From positions 139,638,237 through 139,702,236 of the forward strand of contig NC_134101.1 of the NCBI RefSeq assembly GCF_000715075.1: a stretch of 64,000 bases of DNA, written 5' to 3'. Under the pieces are notes generated by a model that saw only the letters and a list, made by a program, of their open reading frames with translations, searched no databases and was not told the DNA's origin. Shown piece after piece: positions 1-11,430 of the stretch. Numbering within the stretch: position 1 is the stretch's first letter; each line of letters opens with the position of its first letter. This stretch comes from Nicotiana tabacum (taxonomy: Eukaryota > Streptophyta > Magnoliopsida > Solanales > Solanaceae). The position numbers were made by a program, and so were the translations under genes.

Positions 1-341
1 GCAGGCGGCAGCAGCTTTTATTTGACACAACATCGGATTCTTAAAAGAAAAAAGCAGCTTTCTCAGCTTGCTTTTTGCATTTTTGTCAAAAAGTACGCCT
101 AGCGAATTAATGTTGCTGGTCTTTTTCTTAGCACATCCGTACGTCTTGCTAAATATCATCAATTAATTAGTATTTACATATATACTAAAAATAAATTTTT
201 ATTTTTACTTATTATTTTATGCATATTATATTTGCTGTTATATCCACAATATTTATTACTCATTTTAAATTATTTTCTCAAATCCAATAAAATATGCATC
301 AATTAATATGAGTACCATCGTAAATTACACACTTCATTTAT
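1..341. other. AT-rich noncoding flank
   Basis: No convincing open reading frame, RNA gene or repeat is visible. The sequence is AT-rich with short homopolymer runs, as in plant intergenic DNA. Confidence 0.6.
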
Positions 342-343
342 TA

Positions 344-618
344 CTCCCTCCGTTTCAATTTATGTGAACTCATTTAATTGGGCACGGAGTTTAAGAAAAG
401 AGAGAAGACTTTTGAACTTGTGGGGTAAAATGAGACACATATATTTTGTGTGACTATAAATCATTACATAAAAGTAAATTGTTTCCAAATAAGGAAAGGG
501 GTCATTCTTTTTGGTACGTACCAAAAAGAAAATAGGTTCACATAAATTAAAACGGAGAAAATATTTTTTAAAGGGTGTGAAAAGTCAAAACGTGCTAATT
601 AAAAGTAAATGGAGGGAG
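344..618. mobile_element. Stowaway-type MITE (Tc1/mariner)
   Basis: The left end reads CTCCCTCCGTTTCAATTT directly after TA (342-343). The right end reads GGAGGGAG followed by TA (619-620), which fits Stowaway ends with a TA target duplication. A long inner inverted match to the left arm lies at 536-557 (GTTCACATAAATTAAAACGG). Between that match and the terminal GGAGGGAG there are about 54 unpaired bases, so the right arm is asymmetric. The element has no coding capacity. Recalled Solanaceae copies usually end at the inner arm, so the outer GGAGGGAG could instead be a fortuitous or secondary end. Confidence 0.8.
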
Positions 619-711
619 TATCTGTTTATGATTAATTTATTTGTGACACAATCAATGTAAATGGAGATGTTACTTGTCATAACTTTCAGGTTATCAATTC
701 ATGGTTACTTT

Positions 712-1060
712 TAGGAGTGACAAATGGGCGAGTGATATGATTCGGATCGAATACGAATAATGAAAAAACGGATAAATTATCTGATCCGATCCATATTTAA
801 TACGAATAAAAAAAGGTTAACCCCATAACTTTTTGAATATGATCACTTTTGGGAGAATTCCTAGTCTTCCAAACTCGAGGAACCCCATATTTGAGGCTTT
901 ACGAATGTAAAAGTTAAACTCATTGGTTATCCATTTTCTAAATGAATAATATAGTTCTTATCTATATTTAACCATTTTTTAAAATATCCATTATCTAACC
1001 TATTTTTTAATGAATAATATAAGTGATTAACTGTTTTTTTAAACCATTTTGCCACCACTA
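712..1060. mobile_element. hAT-type MITE
   Basis: The left terminus TAGGAGTGACAAATGG is matched by the inverted right terminus TAGTGGTGGCAAAATGG (read on the minus strand, ending at 1060). The flanks GTTACTTT (704-711) and GTTACCGT (1061-1068) agree at 6 of 8 positions, as expected for an aged 8-base hAT target duplication. The interior is AT-rich, has GGATCGAATACGAATAA-like subterminal repeats and no reading frame. It is nonautonomous. Confidence 0.75.
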
Positions 1061-1771
1061 GTTACCGTAAATACTGAAAGGTGGATTAACAGTATGGTTC
1101 TAAGGTTCCGTTTAAGTGATCTAATTGTTAGAATATCTTTTGCACCAAGTTATAACTAGTAAATTCGCTAGAACGCCAATAAAAAAATAGACAATTGAGA
1201 GATTAATTAGTTGGACGAGGCAGAGACAGCAGTTAATTCTGTTTCAAGAAGGTTGAATATTTAAGTATAAATCAAGCAACTAGAAAGTGATTAAAGATGT
1301 TAAAACAACTGTGCTAGTCTCCATCCAAAGCGAATCTTGGTATAAAGAAAGATAATGACATAAGTATATTTAAACTAAATTAATCCCATTAATTTCCAGC
1401 TGTTTACGATAAAAGAGAAACAATTTAGTGGGACCCACGGAGTTCTTGTCGTGAGCTCTCGAGATCCCAGTGGATAAAGAACTTTTCAGATTTAAACCAA
1501 TGAATTATAATATACTGTTGGTTAGTGAAAGGTAAAACTTACGCGTACTGTACTAATATGTATACCATATGATTGTTAATAGATTATTATCACTTAATTA
1601 TAATTAATTACTAATGTATATTTTCACTCAATAAAATAATTTGATCATGGTAAATTAATAAAACTTGCTATAAACATTAAATACGAATGAGTAATTCTCG
1701 TTAATGAAATTCCCAGAACATGTTTTTAAAAAGAAAAAAATAAAATGTTGAGGATGACATGGGGTAGGACC
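1061..1771. other. AT-rich noncoding DNA between MITEs
   Basis: No reading frame or structural element can be supported. The region contains AATTAATTA-rich stretches only. Confidence 0.5.
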
Positions 1772-1959
1772 CAGGGGCGGACCTAGTGCATAAACTACGA
1801 GTTCTCGGGAACTCAGTAACACTTGCGTAGATCATGTATTTATATTAAAAAATTCATAAAATATTGGTAAATATCTGACTGTGAACCCCAGTTATTATTG
1901 CATATTAATCTTAAATTACGGTAGGAACCAGTAAGCCTCAAATCCTAAATTCGTCTATG
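1772..1959. mobile_element. short hAT-like MITE
   Basis: The element starts CAGGGGCGGACCTAG and ends (minus strand) CATAGACGAATTTAG, an imperfect terminal inverted repeat. The flanks GTAGGACC (1764-1771) and GTGGGACC (1960-1967) agree at 7 of 8 positions, supporting an 8-base target duplication. At 188 bases it has no coding capacity. Termini beginning CAGGGGCGGA are common in small Solanaceae hAT derivatives (recalled, not searched). Confidence 0.75.
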
Positions 1960-2528
1960 GTGGGACCCATAGAAGCCCATGACTTATGGCAGTGAATAAA
2001 GTTAATAGACAGATTATCGAAATAATTGGTTGGTTTGTTTGCAAAGATAGGAATAAGAAGTCGTCACTCATTCACCAATATCACACACTTAAGCCTAACC
2101 TAACTTCCTAAAAATGAGTAGTAAAGCCCCTTACTCTCTCAATTTTTCACAATCATTCTGCCTTACCTCACATGGTTTTGATTTTTATTAAGTAGGATAG
2201 GACTTGGGAGAGACAATAATGTACATTTAACGTGTACCCATAAAATGGATGACACGTTATTCTTATCGACAAACTAATGCATATTAAAATGCGATAAAAA
2301 AGAAATTAGAGATAAAAAGTAGGGATTTGAAAAAGATCCACTTTATTGTATAATATTAGAACAATTAATGAAAAATCAAACACCCTAATTCTAGCAACTA
2401 AAGAGAACCTAGATGCTAGGAAAATCTTTCATGTTCAATGTTAGCTGACCTTACAAAATGAAAATAAGAGTCTATTTATACTAGGGTTGGTATTTGGACT
2501 AATAATGATCCAAATACGCTTAAGTTAT
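1960..2528. other. noncoding flank next to the first LTR element
   Basis: AT-rich sequence with no supported gene. The last five bases, GTTAT (2524-2528), are the presumed left target duplication of E1. Its partner would lie beyond the window. Confidence 0.5.
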
Positions 2529-4384
2529 TGTAACGACTCGGTCGGTCGTTTTGAGTATTTTAACCCCGTTCCTCAATTTATTACTTCATCTATGTTATAT
2601 TGTGGTTAGGTGACTTGCCAGAGGAGGGGGGACGGTTGGTGTGGTTTCGGGTGAGTTTCGGAGTGAAGTGTCCCAAAGTTGGAAGCTTACGTTAAAATAG
2701 TTGACCAAAGTTTGACATTTGTGTAGACGATTCTGAAATGGAGTTTTGATGGTTCTGATAGCTTCGTATAGTGATTTTGGACTTAGGCATATGTCCGGAT
2801 ATTGATTTGGAAATCCATACATCATTTTGGCTTGAATTGGCGAAAAGTTAGAAAGTTGAAGGTTTGGAAGATTGAGAAGTTTGACCTAGAGTTGACTTTA
2901 TTGATATCGGGGTCGGATTCCGATTTCTGGAGTTAAAATGGGTCCTTTGTGTCATTTATGACTTGTGTGCAAAATTTGAGGTCAATTGGAGTTGGTTTGG
3001 AATGAATCAGCATTAGTATTGGAAGTTGAATGTTCATGGGTTCAATAGCTTTAAATTGGGGTGCAATTTTTTGCCTTGAATAGGTTCGTTATGTGTTTTG
3101 GGATGTGTTTGGTATGTTTGGATAGGCCCCGGGGGCCTCGAATATGATTTAGATGGATATCGGACTGAGTTTGCGCTTAAGGAAATTGCTGAAGCTTGAA
3201 GCTTCTTGTGTGATCGTACCTACGTGGTTTTGGCCGCATGTGCAAGCGGCCATGGGTCCGCAGAAGTGGTTTGGGCATTGGTGGGTCGTGATCACAGGTT
3301 CAGAGTCCACGCGCAGGTGCGCGATCGTAAATGCAGATTTTTCTTTGTAGAAGCGGAGTTTGGTCTACTGCCTCAGAACCGCAAGTGCGGACAGGCATCC
3401 GCAGAAGCGAGCTTTGGTCCATAGAAGCGGGACCGTAGGAGCGGATTTGGTCCATAATAGCGGAGATCTCTGAGCCTTAGTGGAGGTTGCACCTGCGATG
3501 GCTCTCCCGTAGGTACGGAGTCTCAGGTGCGACAGTTTGGCCGCATAAGCGATAATCATTGGGCAGAAATAGAGAATCGAGGGTTTTATTTCATTATCCA
3601 CATTTTGAGTTAGAGAGATCGGTTTTGGACGATTTTGAGAGAGATTTTCGATGAGTTGATCATGGTAAGTGATTTTAACTCGAATTTGACTTTATACATG
3701 AATCCATCATTATTTTTACCATTTAATTAGTATTTTGAGTTGAAAAAATTGAGAAAATTTGTGAAAACTTCATAAGCTATATTTTGAGGATTTGAAGGTC
3801 TATTTGAGGTTGGAATTGAATAATTTTTTTTTATGATTGGACTCGTTATTGAATGAATGTCCAGATTTTGTTAGTTTGGTCGGGTTCCTAGATGCGAGCC
3901 CGAGGTTGACTTTTTGAGTTGACTTTTTGATTTTCCTTAAAGATTGCAATTTTATTATCCGGAATAGTTTCCTATGGTTTGTATTTATGGTATAAAGTTA
4001 TTTTGGCTAGATTCGAGCCGTTCGGAGTTGGATATTCTTGGAAAAGACTTACTAGTGGGTTGAGTTAGCTTGTTTGAGGTAAGTATCTTGTCTAATTTTG
4101 TATGGGGAAACTACCCCTTAGGATTTTAGATTGATTGTGTCATTTGTGATACGTGAAAGCCATGTACGCAAGATGACGAGTGGATACACGGGTTGTATGT
4201 GGTATTTTACCAGTTTAGTCTATATAGACTCTTTTCATGCTTTAATTGAATTATCATATCATGTTCTAAATTCTCATAGTCAATCTATTCTTATTTGTTC
4301 TAGTCTATCTTCACATGCCTTAAATGACTTTGTTAATACTTGTTCACATCTTACTTGATATTTTGCTCTTATGCTTTAGTTGAA

Positions 4385-4600
4385 CTTATTGCCTCTCTCA
4401 TTATTACATGTTATCTCTTTTATTGTTGATTTGTCATTATTTAAAACGATTGTCATATGTTATCTCCTTCATTGTTGATTATCATTATTTTGAAATTATT
4501 GTTACATGTTATCTCCTTCATTGTTGATTATCCTTATTTGAAGTCATCAGTATAAGTTATCTCTTCCATTACGAGTTATTCTTACTTAGTATCGTGGTTA
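4385..4600 (+). repeat. tandem array in the E1 LTR (about 50-base unit)
   Basis: About four degenerate units contain GTTATCTCCTTCATTGTTGA and TTATTTGAAGTCATT-like blocks. The same array appears in the 3' LTR at about 44985-45150, so it was present in the LTR before insertion. Confidence 0.7.
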
Positions 4601-5245
4601 CACATTATCTTTCTCATTATTAAGTTGTTGGTGTTGAAGTTGTGAAAGTCGTTGTCACATTGAGGCAAAGTCTTATTTGTTAATTGAAATATCTTTCTTG
4701 TTGAGAATTTTACATTAATTGTTATTGTTGGTATTCTTGTACACATTGTGGTTGAGCCTTGGGCTATTATTGTGGAAACATTGATATTGTTGATTATTGG
4801 CAAGTTGTGGCATATGGTCACTTGTGGTGCTAGTTGTTATTGTGATGTGATATTAATGCGCATGCGGCAGTATAAAGATAAGGGTAATTTGCATGCGACG
4901 TCATAAGGTGGAACTTATGTGTGTGATGCTCGTAGGAGAATTACGTGAAGTCACGCAACGTCATAAGATCGGCTAAAGTGCATGTAGCTATTTCGGGCAA
5001 AAATATTTTTAAAACTATTTAAATATAAGGTTACATAACGGTATAAGAAAAGATTGTGATTGAAATTGAGAAAAGTCAATACGAGGCAGTACCTCATTGT
5101 GATTCTTGTTATTTATCTCATGTTGCAAAGAATGATTTGGTGGGAACATTCCTTTTTGTTTTGTTCTTCCATGTTTCATCAGTTATTGTCCGTATATGAA
5201 CATTGTGGCTCTTTTCAATTGCTTCCCTTATGTTATCTCTATACT

Positions 5246-5250
5246 TGCAA
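5246..5250. repeat. target-site duplication of E2 (left), TGCAA
   Basis: TGCAA immediately precedes the left LTR end of E2 and recurs exactly after its right end at 38165-38169. Confidence 0.9.
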
Positions 5251-6565
5251 TGTCACGACCCGGATTTTCCACCCTCAGGAGACGTGATGACGCCTACTAG
5301 TGAAAGCTAGGCAAGCCAACTATTCCGATTAATTTACCCTTTTTATTTTTAACCTCTTAACAAGTGCAAGTTAACATATTATAAGTAGCAGAAATAATAA
5401 TGTAGAAGAACAAAATTTAACAATTAAGCTAATACCAATACGAATCCATAAACATAAACCACCCAGAACTGGTGTCACAATCTCACGGACTATCTAAGAA
5501 AACTACAAACAGGGTCTGAACAAGAAAGTACGTGTCTGTCTCTGAAATAGAAAAGAACAGAAAGAAACTAGAAAGGAAGAGGATGCCAAGTCCCGCAGAC
5601 GGCTGCAGGACTACCTCGGGTTTCCTGTTTGACTGAAGGCATCAACACCTAGCTAAGGTCTGTATGCTCCAGTACCAGGATCTGCACAATAGAGTGCAAA
5701 GTGTAGTATCAGTAAAACCGACCCCATGTACTGAGTAAGTGTCGAGCCTAACTTCGGCGAAGTAGTGACGAGTCTAGGACACAACAAACAAATAGCCTGC
5801 AATTAAACAATACCTAGCAGAATAACAGTAATAAAAGTAATTCAAAAGTAATGGGGGAGGGGTAACATGCTATGGGGGAAATACCGACATAAAGTATCAC
5901 AGTAATAGCGGAATAAGAAAATTAAGGTATTTGAACCGTAAACAGCAAGAAATCATAACAAATAGGCAATAAGTGCACATCATCACCCTTCGTGCTTTTA
6001 CTCTCAATCCTCACCAATGCAATCAAGTTAAACACATTTACAATTAAAGACATCAAACAAATTTAAATTTCCATTTAGATGTGTCCGATTCACGTCAAAT
6101 GAAGTCCGTTTCTTACCAAATTTTACAGGCACAACTTAAATACCATATAAGATATGTACCAGGCTCCGAAAGCAAACGAGCCTGATACCATCAAATTCAA
6201 ACACATTTAAATTTCCAAAAACTCTTATAATTTCAGTTAAACAATTTTCTTCAAAAATTCATTTCTCAGGCTTGGGACCTCGGAATTCGATTCCGAGCAT
6301 ACGTCCAAGTCCCAAATTTTTCTACGAACCCTTTGGGACAATAATATCACGGGTCCGGGTCCGTTTACCCAAAATATTGACTGAAATCAACTTAAATTTA
6401 ATTTTAAAGGCAAAATTAGCATTTTTATCAAATTTTCACATAAAAGCGTTCCGGATATACGCCCGGACCACACACGCAAATTGAGGTGAGATAAAAGGAG
6501 GGTTTTAAGGCCTTGGAACGCAAAATTTACTTGTAAATCAAGTGATTACCTTTTGGGTCATCACA
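5251..6565 (-). repeat. E2 3' LTR (internally deleted, 1315 bases)
   Basis: It matches the E2 5' LTR at both ends (5251-6012 to 35126-35900; about 6080-6565 to 37680-38164). The 1.7 kb between these blocks in the other LTR is replaced here by about 70 bases. The lost part includes four of five units of a short array and the CpG-rich block. Confidence 0.85.
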
Positions 6566-6583
6566 TCTTCCACCTCTAAAACA
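6566..6583 (-). other. E2 polypurine tract
   Basis: Read on the minus strand, TGTTTTAGAGGTGGAAGA directly precedes the TGTGATGACC start of the 3' LTR. This is the expected place and composition for the plus-strand primer of reverse transcription. Confidence 0.75.
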
Positions 6584-6584
6584 A

Positions 6585-9500
6585 CCGTTCGTCCTAGAAC
6601 GGACATAGAAAAGAAGTACCTGAGTAGGGGAAAAGATAGGGATATCGGCTCCACATATCTAACTCGGACTCCTAGGTAGATGCCTCAGTAAGCTGACTTC
6701 TCCAATGAACACAAACAAAAGGGCAACTTTTCGATCTCAACTGACGAACCTGCGGTCCAGAATGGCCACCGGCTCCTCTTCATAGGTCAGATCCTTGTCC
6801 AATTGGACAGTGCTGAAGTCTAACACGTGGGATGGATCGCCGTGATAATTCTGAAGCATGGACACGTGAAACACTGGGTGCACAACTGATAAACTCGACG
6901 ACAACGCAAGTCTGTAAGCCACCTCTCCCACTCGATCAAGAATCTCAAAAGGATCAAAGAACCTAGGTATTAGCTTGCCCTTCTTCCCAAATCTCATCAC
7001 GCCCTTCATGGACGGCACCTAGAGCAACACTCGCTCTCCGACCATGAATGCCACAACACAAACCTTGTAGTCGACATAACTCTTCTGCCTGGACTGAGCG
7101 GTACGAAGCCTATCCTGAATGATCTTTACCTTATCTAAGGCATCCTGAACTAACTCTGTACCCAAAAATCGAGCCTCTCCCTGTTCAAACCACCTAACCG
7201 GCGACCGACACCGCCTACCATATAATGCCTCAGAGAGCCATCTGAATGCTCGACTGGTAGCTGTTGTTGTAGGCAAACTCTGCTAATGGCAAGAACTAAT
7301 CCCAAGAAACTCCAAAGTCAATAACACATGCTCGAAGCATATCCTCCAAAATCTGAATAGTACGCTCGAACTACCCGTCTATCTGAGGATGAAATGTTGT
7401 GCTCAACTCGACCCGCGTACCCAACTCACGCTATACTACCCTCCAAAAATGCGAGGTAAACTGTGTACCCTGGTCAGAAATGATAGACACAAGAACGCCA
7501 TGAAAACGAACAATCTCCCGGATATAGATCTCAGCTAACCGCTCCGAAGAATAGGAAACTGCCACAAGAATGAAATGCGCTGACTTGGTCAGTCTATCCA
7601 CAATAACCCACACTGCATCGAACTTCCTCTGAGACCGTGGGAGTTCAACAACGATCCATAGTGATCTGCTCCCACTTCCACTAAGGAATCTCAATCTTCT
7701 GAAACAAACCACCAGCTCTCTGATGCTCGTACTATACCTGCTGACAATTCAAATACCGAGCTACATAGGCAACAATGTCCTTCTTCATTGTCCTCCACCA
7801 GTAATGCTACCGCAAGTCCTAATACATCTTAGCGGCGCCCGGATGAATAGAATACCGGGAACTATAGGCGTCCTCTAGAATCAACTAACGAAGTCCATCA
7901 ACATTAGGCACACAGATACGACCTTGCATCCTCAGAACTCCATCATCTCCAACTATAACCTGCTTGGCACCTCTGTGCCACACTATGTCTCTAAGGACAA
8001 ACAAATGAGGATCATCATACTACCGATCTCTGATACGCTCAAGTAATGAAGAACGAGCAACTGTGCAAGCTAGCACACAGCTGGGATTAGAAATATCCAA
8101 CCTCACGAACTGATTGGCCAAAGCTTGAACATCCAAAGCAAGCGGTCTCTCCCTGACTGGAATATACGCAAGGCTTCCCATACTAGCTGACTTCCTACTC
8201 AATGCATCGACCACTACATTGGCCTTCCCCGGATGATACAAGATGGTGATATCATAGTTTATAAACAGCTCCAACCACCTCCTCTGCCTCAAATTTAGCT
8301 CCTTCTACTTGAACAAGTATTGCAAACTCTTGTGATCCGTAAACACCTCACATGACACGCCATATAAATAATGCCTCCAAATCTTCAGTGCGTGAACAAT
8401 GGCTGCTAACTCCAAAGCATGAACTAGATAATTCTTCTCGTGGATCTTCAACTATCGCGAAGTATATGCAATAACCTTGCCATTCTACATCAATATTGCA
8501 CCAAGTCCAATACGCCATGCATTACAATACACTGTATATGACCCTGAATCTATGGGAATTACCAACATTGGCACCGTAGTCAAAGCTGTCTTGAGCTTCT
8601 GAAGCTCGCCTCACACTCGTCCGACCACCTGAACTGAGCACTCTTCCGGGTCAACCTGTTCACCGGGGCTGCAATAGATGAAAACCCCTCCACAAATCGA
8701 TGGTAATAACCCGCCAAACCTAAGAAACTCCAGATCTCTATGGCTGTTGTGGGTCTAGGCCAGTCCTTGACTGCCGCAATCTTCTTAGCATCTACCTGAA
8801 TACCCTCTGCTGATATAACATGACCCAAGAATGCAACCGAACTCAACCAAAACTCACACTTCAAAAACTTAGCATACAACTGACTATCCTTCAGAGTCTG
8901 AAGAACGACCCAAAGATGCTGCTCGTGCTCCTCCCAGCTGCGGGAATAGAACAAAATATAATCAATAAAGACAATCACGAAGGAATCGAAATAAGGCTTG
9001 AACACTCAGTTCATCAAATCCATGAAAGCTGCTAGGGCATTTGTCAACCCGAATGACATCAGTAAGAATTCATAATACCCGTACTGAGTGCAAAAAGCTG
9101 TCTTAGGGACATCGGATGCCCTAATCCTCAACTGATGGTAGATAGATCTCAAATCAATCTTCGAAAATACCTTGGCACCCTAGAGCTGATCAAACAAATC
9201 ATCAATTCTTGGCAATGGATACTGGTTCTTGATGGTGACTTTGTTCAACTGCCGATAGTCTATACACATCCTCATCGATCCATCCTTCTTCTTGACAAAC
9301 AACACCAACACACCCCAAGGTGAGACACTCGATCTAATAAGGCCTTTATCCATTCTTTCAACTCTGGCAGGGCCATACGATATGATAGGGTAGAAATGGG
9401 CTGAGTGCCCGGAGACAAATCAATGCAAAAGTCAATATCCCTGTCGGGTGGCATCCCCGGCACGTCTGAAGGAAATACCTCTGGAAACTTACGAAAAATG

Positions 9501-10382
9501 GGCACAGAATCCATAGAAGGAACCTCAACACTAGAATCACGAACATACGCCAAATAGGCCAAACATCCCTTATCAACCATACACCAAGCCTTCATAAATG
9601 AGATAACCCTACTGGTAGAATGACCAGGAGACCCTCTACACTCCAAACGAGGCAACCCCGATAGTGCTAAGGTCATAGTCTTGGCATGACAATCCAATAT
9701 ATCATGATAAGGGGATAACCAATCCATCCCCGGAATGACATCAAAATCTACCATATCGAGAAGTAGGAGATCTATACGGGTCTCAAGACCCCAATAACGA
9801 CCATACAAGCATGATAAATGCGATCTACCACAATAGAATCATCTACCAGTGTAGACACATACACAGGAGCACTCAAAGAATCACGAGGCACAACCAAATA
9901 AGGGGCAAAATAAGATGATACATAAGAATACGTGGACCCTGGATCAAATAGAATTGAGGCATCTCTACTGCACACTGAAATCGTACCTGTGATAACTGCA
10001 TCAGAAGCCTTAGCCTCAGGTCTGCCTGACATAGCATAATATTGGGGTTGGGCACCACTGCTCTGAACTGCATCCCTAGGACGGCCTCCTGCTGGCTGAC
10101 CTCCACCTCTAGCCGCCTGGCCTCCACCTCTAGCGGCCTGACCTCCACCTCTAACACCTCTGCCCCTACCTCTAGCTGGATGAGCGGGCGGTGGAACACC
10201 CGGTGCTGGAACCATAGCACGAGAACCCTAGTGCTTAGAACTACTTGAGGCTCGAGGGAAAAACCTAGTAATGTGCCTCATATCACCGCCAGTATAGCAA
10301 GATTTTGGCTGTTGAGACTGCTGACCCTGAAACTGACCCTGACAGCCTGGATAACCACCCTAAAAACTCCAGAGAGGAGGTG
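6585..10382 (-). pseudogene. pol: E2 gag tail, protease, RT, RNase H, integrase, chromodomain (broken pol)
   Basis: A degraded polyprotein on the minus strand. In order: a mutated zinc knuckle near 10310 (two of its cysteines lost), a glycine/arginine-rich stretch, protease with FDPGSTYSY near 9940, RT from about 9480 to 8700, RNase H, integrase with ISDQGTQF near 7470, GPF motif (DPFEIL, 6940), and a chromodomain that continues to about 6600 after a frameshift near 6750. Several stops and at least four frameshifts separate the pieces. The RT catalytic box reads FIDY instead of FIDD (codon 8958-8960), so the second metal-binding aspartate is missing. The mutated zinc knuckle belongs to gag, whose first part lies beyond E3 at 33722-34928. 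The lineage is clear; the copy cannot encode its own enzymes. Confidence 0.85.
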
Positions 10383-10387
10383 CACTG
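10383..10387. repeat. target-site duplication of E3 (left), CACTG
   Basis: CACTG precedes the TGCCACACC terminus of E3 and recurs exactly at 33717-33721. Confidence 0.9.
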
Positions 10388-10726
10388 TGCCACACCTCCT
10401 TTTTCCAGCACCGCGAGGGTACAAGGAGTTTTTCCAATTAAAGGACAATCGAAACGGGATTTGTTTATTTATTTCAGAGTCGCCACTTGGGAGATTTTAG
10501 GGTGTCCCAAGTCACCAATTTAATCCCGAATCGAGGAAAAGAATGACTCTGTATTACAGTCCGCGAACCAGAAATCCGGATAAGGAATTCTGTTAACCCG
10601 AGAGAAGGTGTTAGGCATTCCCGAGTTCCGTGGTTCTAGCACGGTCGCTCAACTGTCATATTCGGCTTGTTTATCTGATTTTTTATACAATTATGAGCTT
10701 ATGTGCAAATTTTAACTCTTTACCGC

Positions 10727-10762
<36 letters not shown>

Positions 10763-10813
10763 GAGCTTATGTGCAGATTTTAACTCTTTACCGCTTTCAT
10801 TTATTATTTTACA

Positions 10814-11430
10814 GGGAATTGCAACGTTGTGAAAATGTATTTCGAACCGCGCCACAATCAATGTACCCGTGATCGTCGACACACTTTGACTCCGTTGAGA
10901 TGTGGATTTGGGTCACATAAATGTGCACCCGAGTTTAAGAAGATTAAATTATTAAAGGCGCGCCTAAAGCGACTAGCGTATCATTTACTTTGGGTAGGGC
11001 CGTGAAATTTTGCTAAACGGTCCATCCCGAAGTCTAAGCAATTTTAAAGCAAATATTTACTGAGGGCCCCGCAAATTTATATTTTTTATTCAGCGAGGCT
11101 CATCTCAGTCTTATTTTTTAAAAGGAATTTGCAATGTCATGGTCACGCATCTCGAACCACGTCACAATCAATGTACCCGTGATTAGAGACACATTTCGAC
11201 TCCGCTGAGATTTGGATTTGGGTCACATAAATGTGCACCCGAGTTTAAGAAAGTAAGATTAATTAAGACGCGTCCTAAAGAAACTAGCTTGTTGTTATTT
11301 TGGGTAAGGCCGTGGAGTTCGCTAAGCGGCCTATCCCGAGTTCTAAATAATTAACACATACATTTTGTGAGGGCCCCGCAATTTGCATTTTTATTTGGCG
11401 AGGCTCGTCTCATTATTCTTTATTTTTTTT
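10814..11430 (-). repeat. internal 310-base tandem duplication in the E3 LTR
   Basis: Two diverged units start at 10814 and 11124. Both contain CACAATCAATGTACCCGTGA, GGGTCACATAAATGTGCACC and GAGGGCCCCGCAA. The same pair is in the other LTR (29432 and 29742), so the duplication predates this insertion. Confidence 0.85.

Larger units (their letters stand above)
2529..5250 (+). repeat. E1 5' LTR, left segment
   Basis: The segment begins TGTAACGACTCGGTCGGTCG, and its sequence runs parallel to the E1 3' LTR from 43285. It contains a CpG-rich cluster of GCAGAAGCG-like motifs (about 3225-3560) and a short tandem array (4385-4600). It is cut at 5250 by E2 and resumes at 38170. Small frames inside it are not conserved in the 3' LTR copy. 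Confidence 0.85.

Noticed and set aside
4131..5287. Short frames in the E1 5' LTR (for example 4131-4358 and 5060-5287)
   Set aside because: A related frame recurs in the 3' LTR only as diverged LTR sequence. There are no domains, and the second one runs across the E1/E2 junction.
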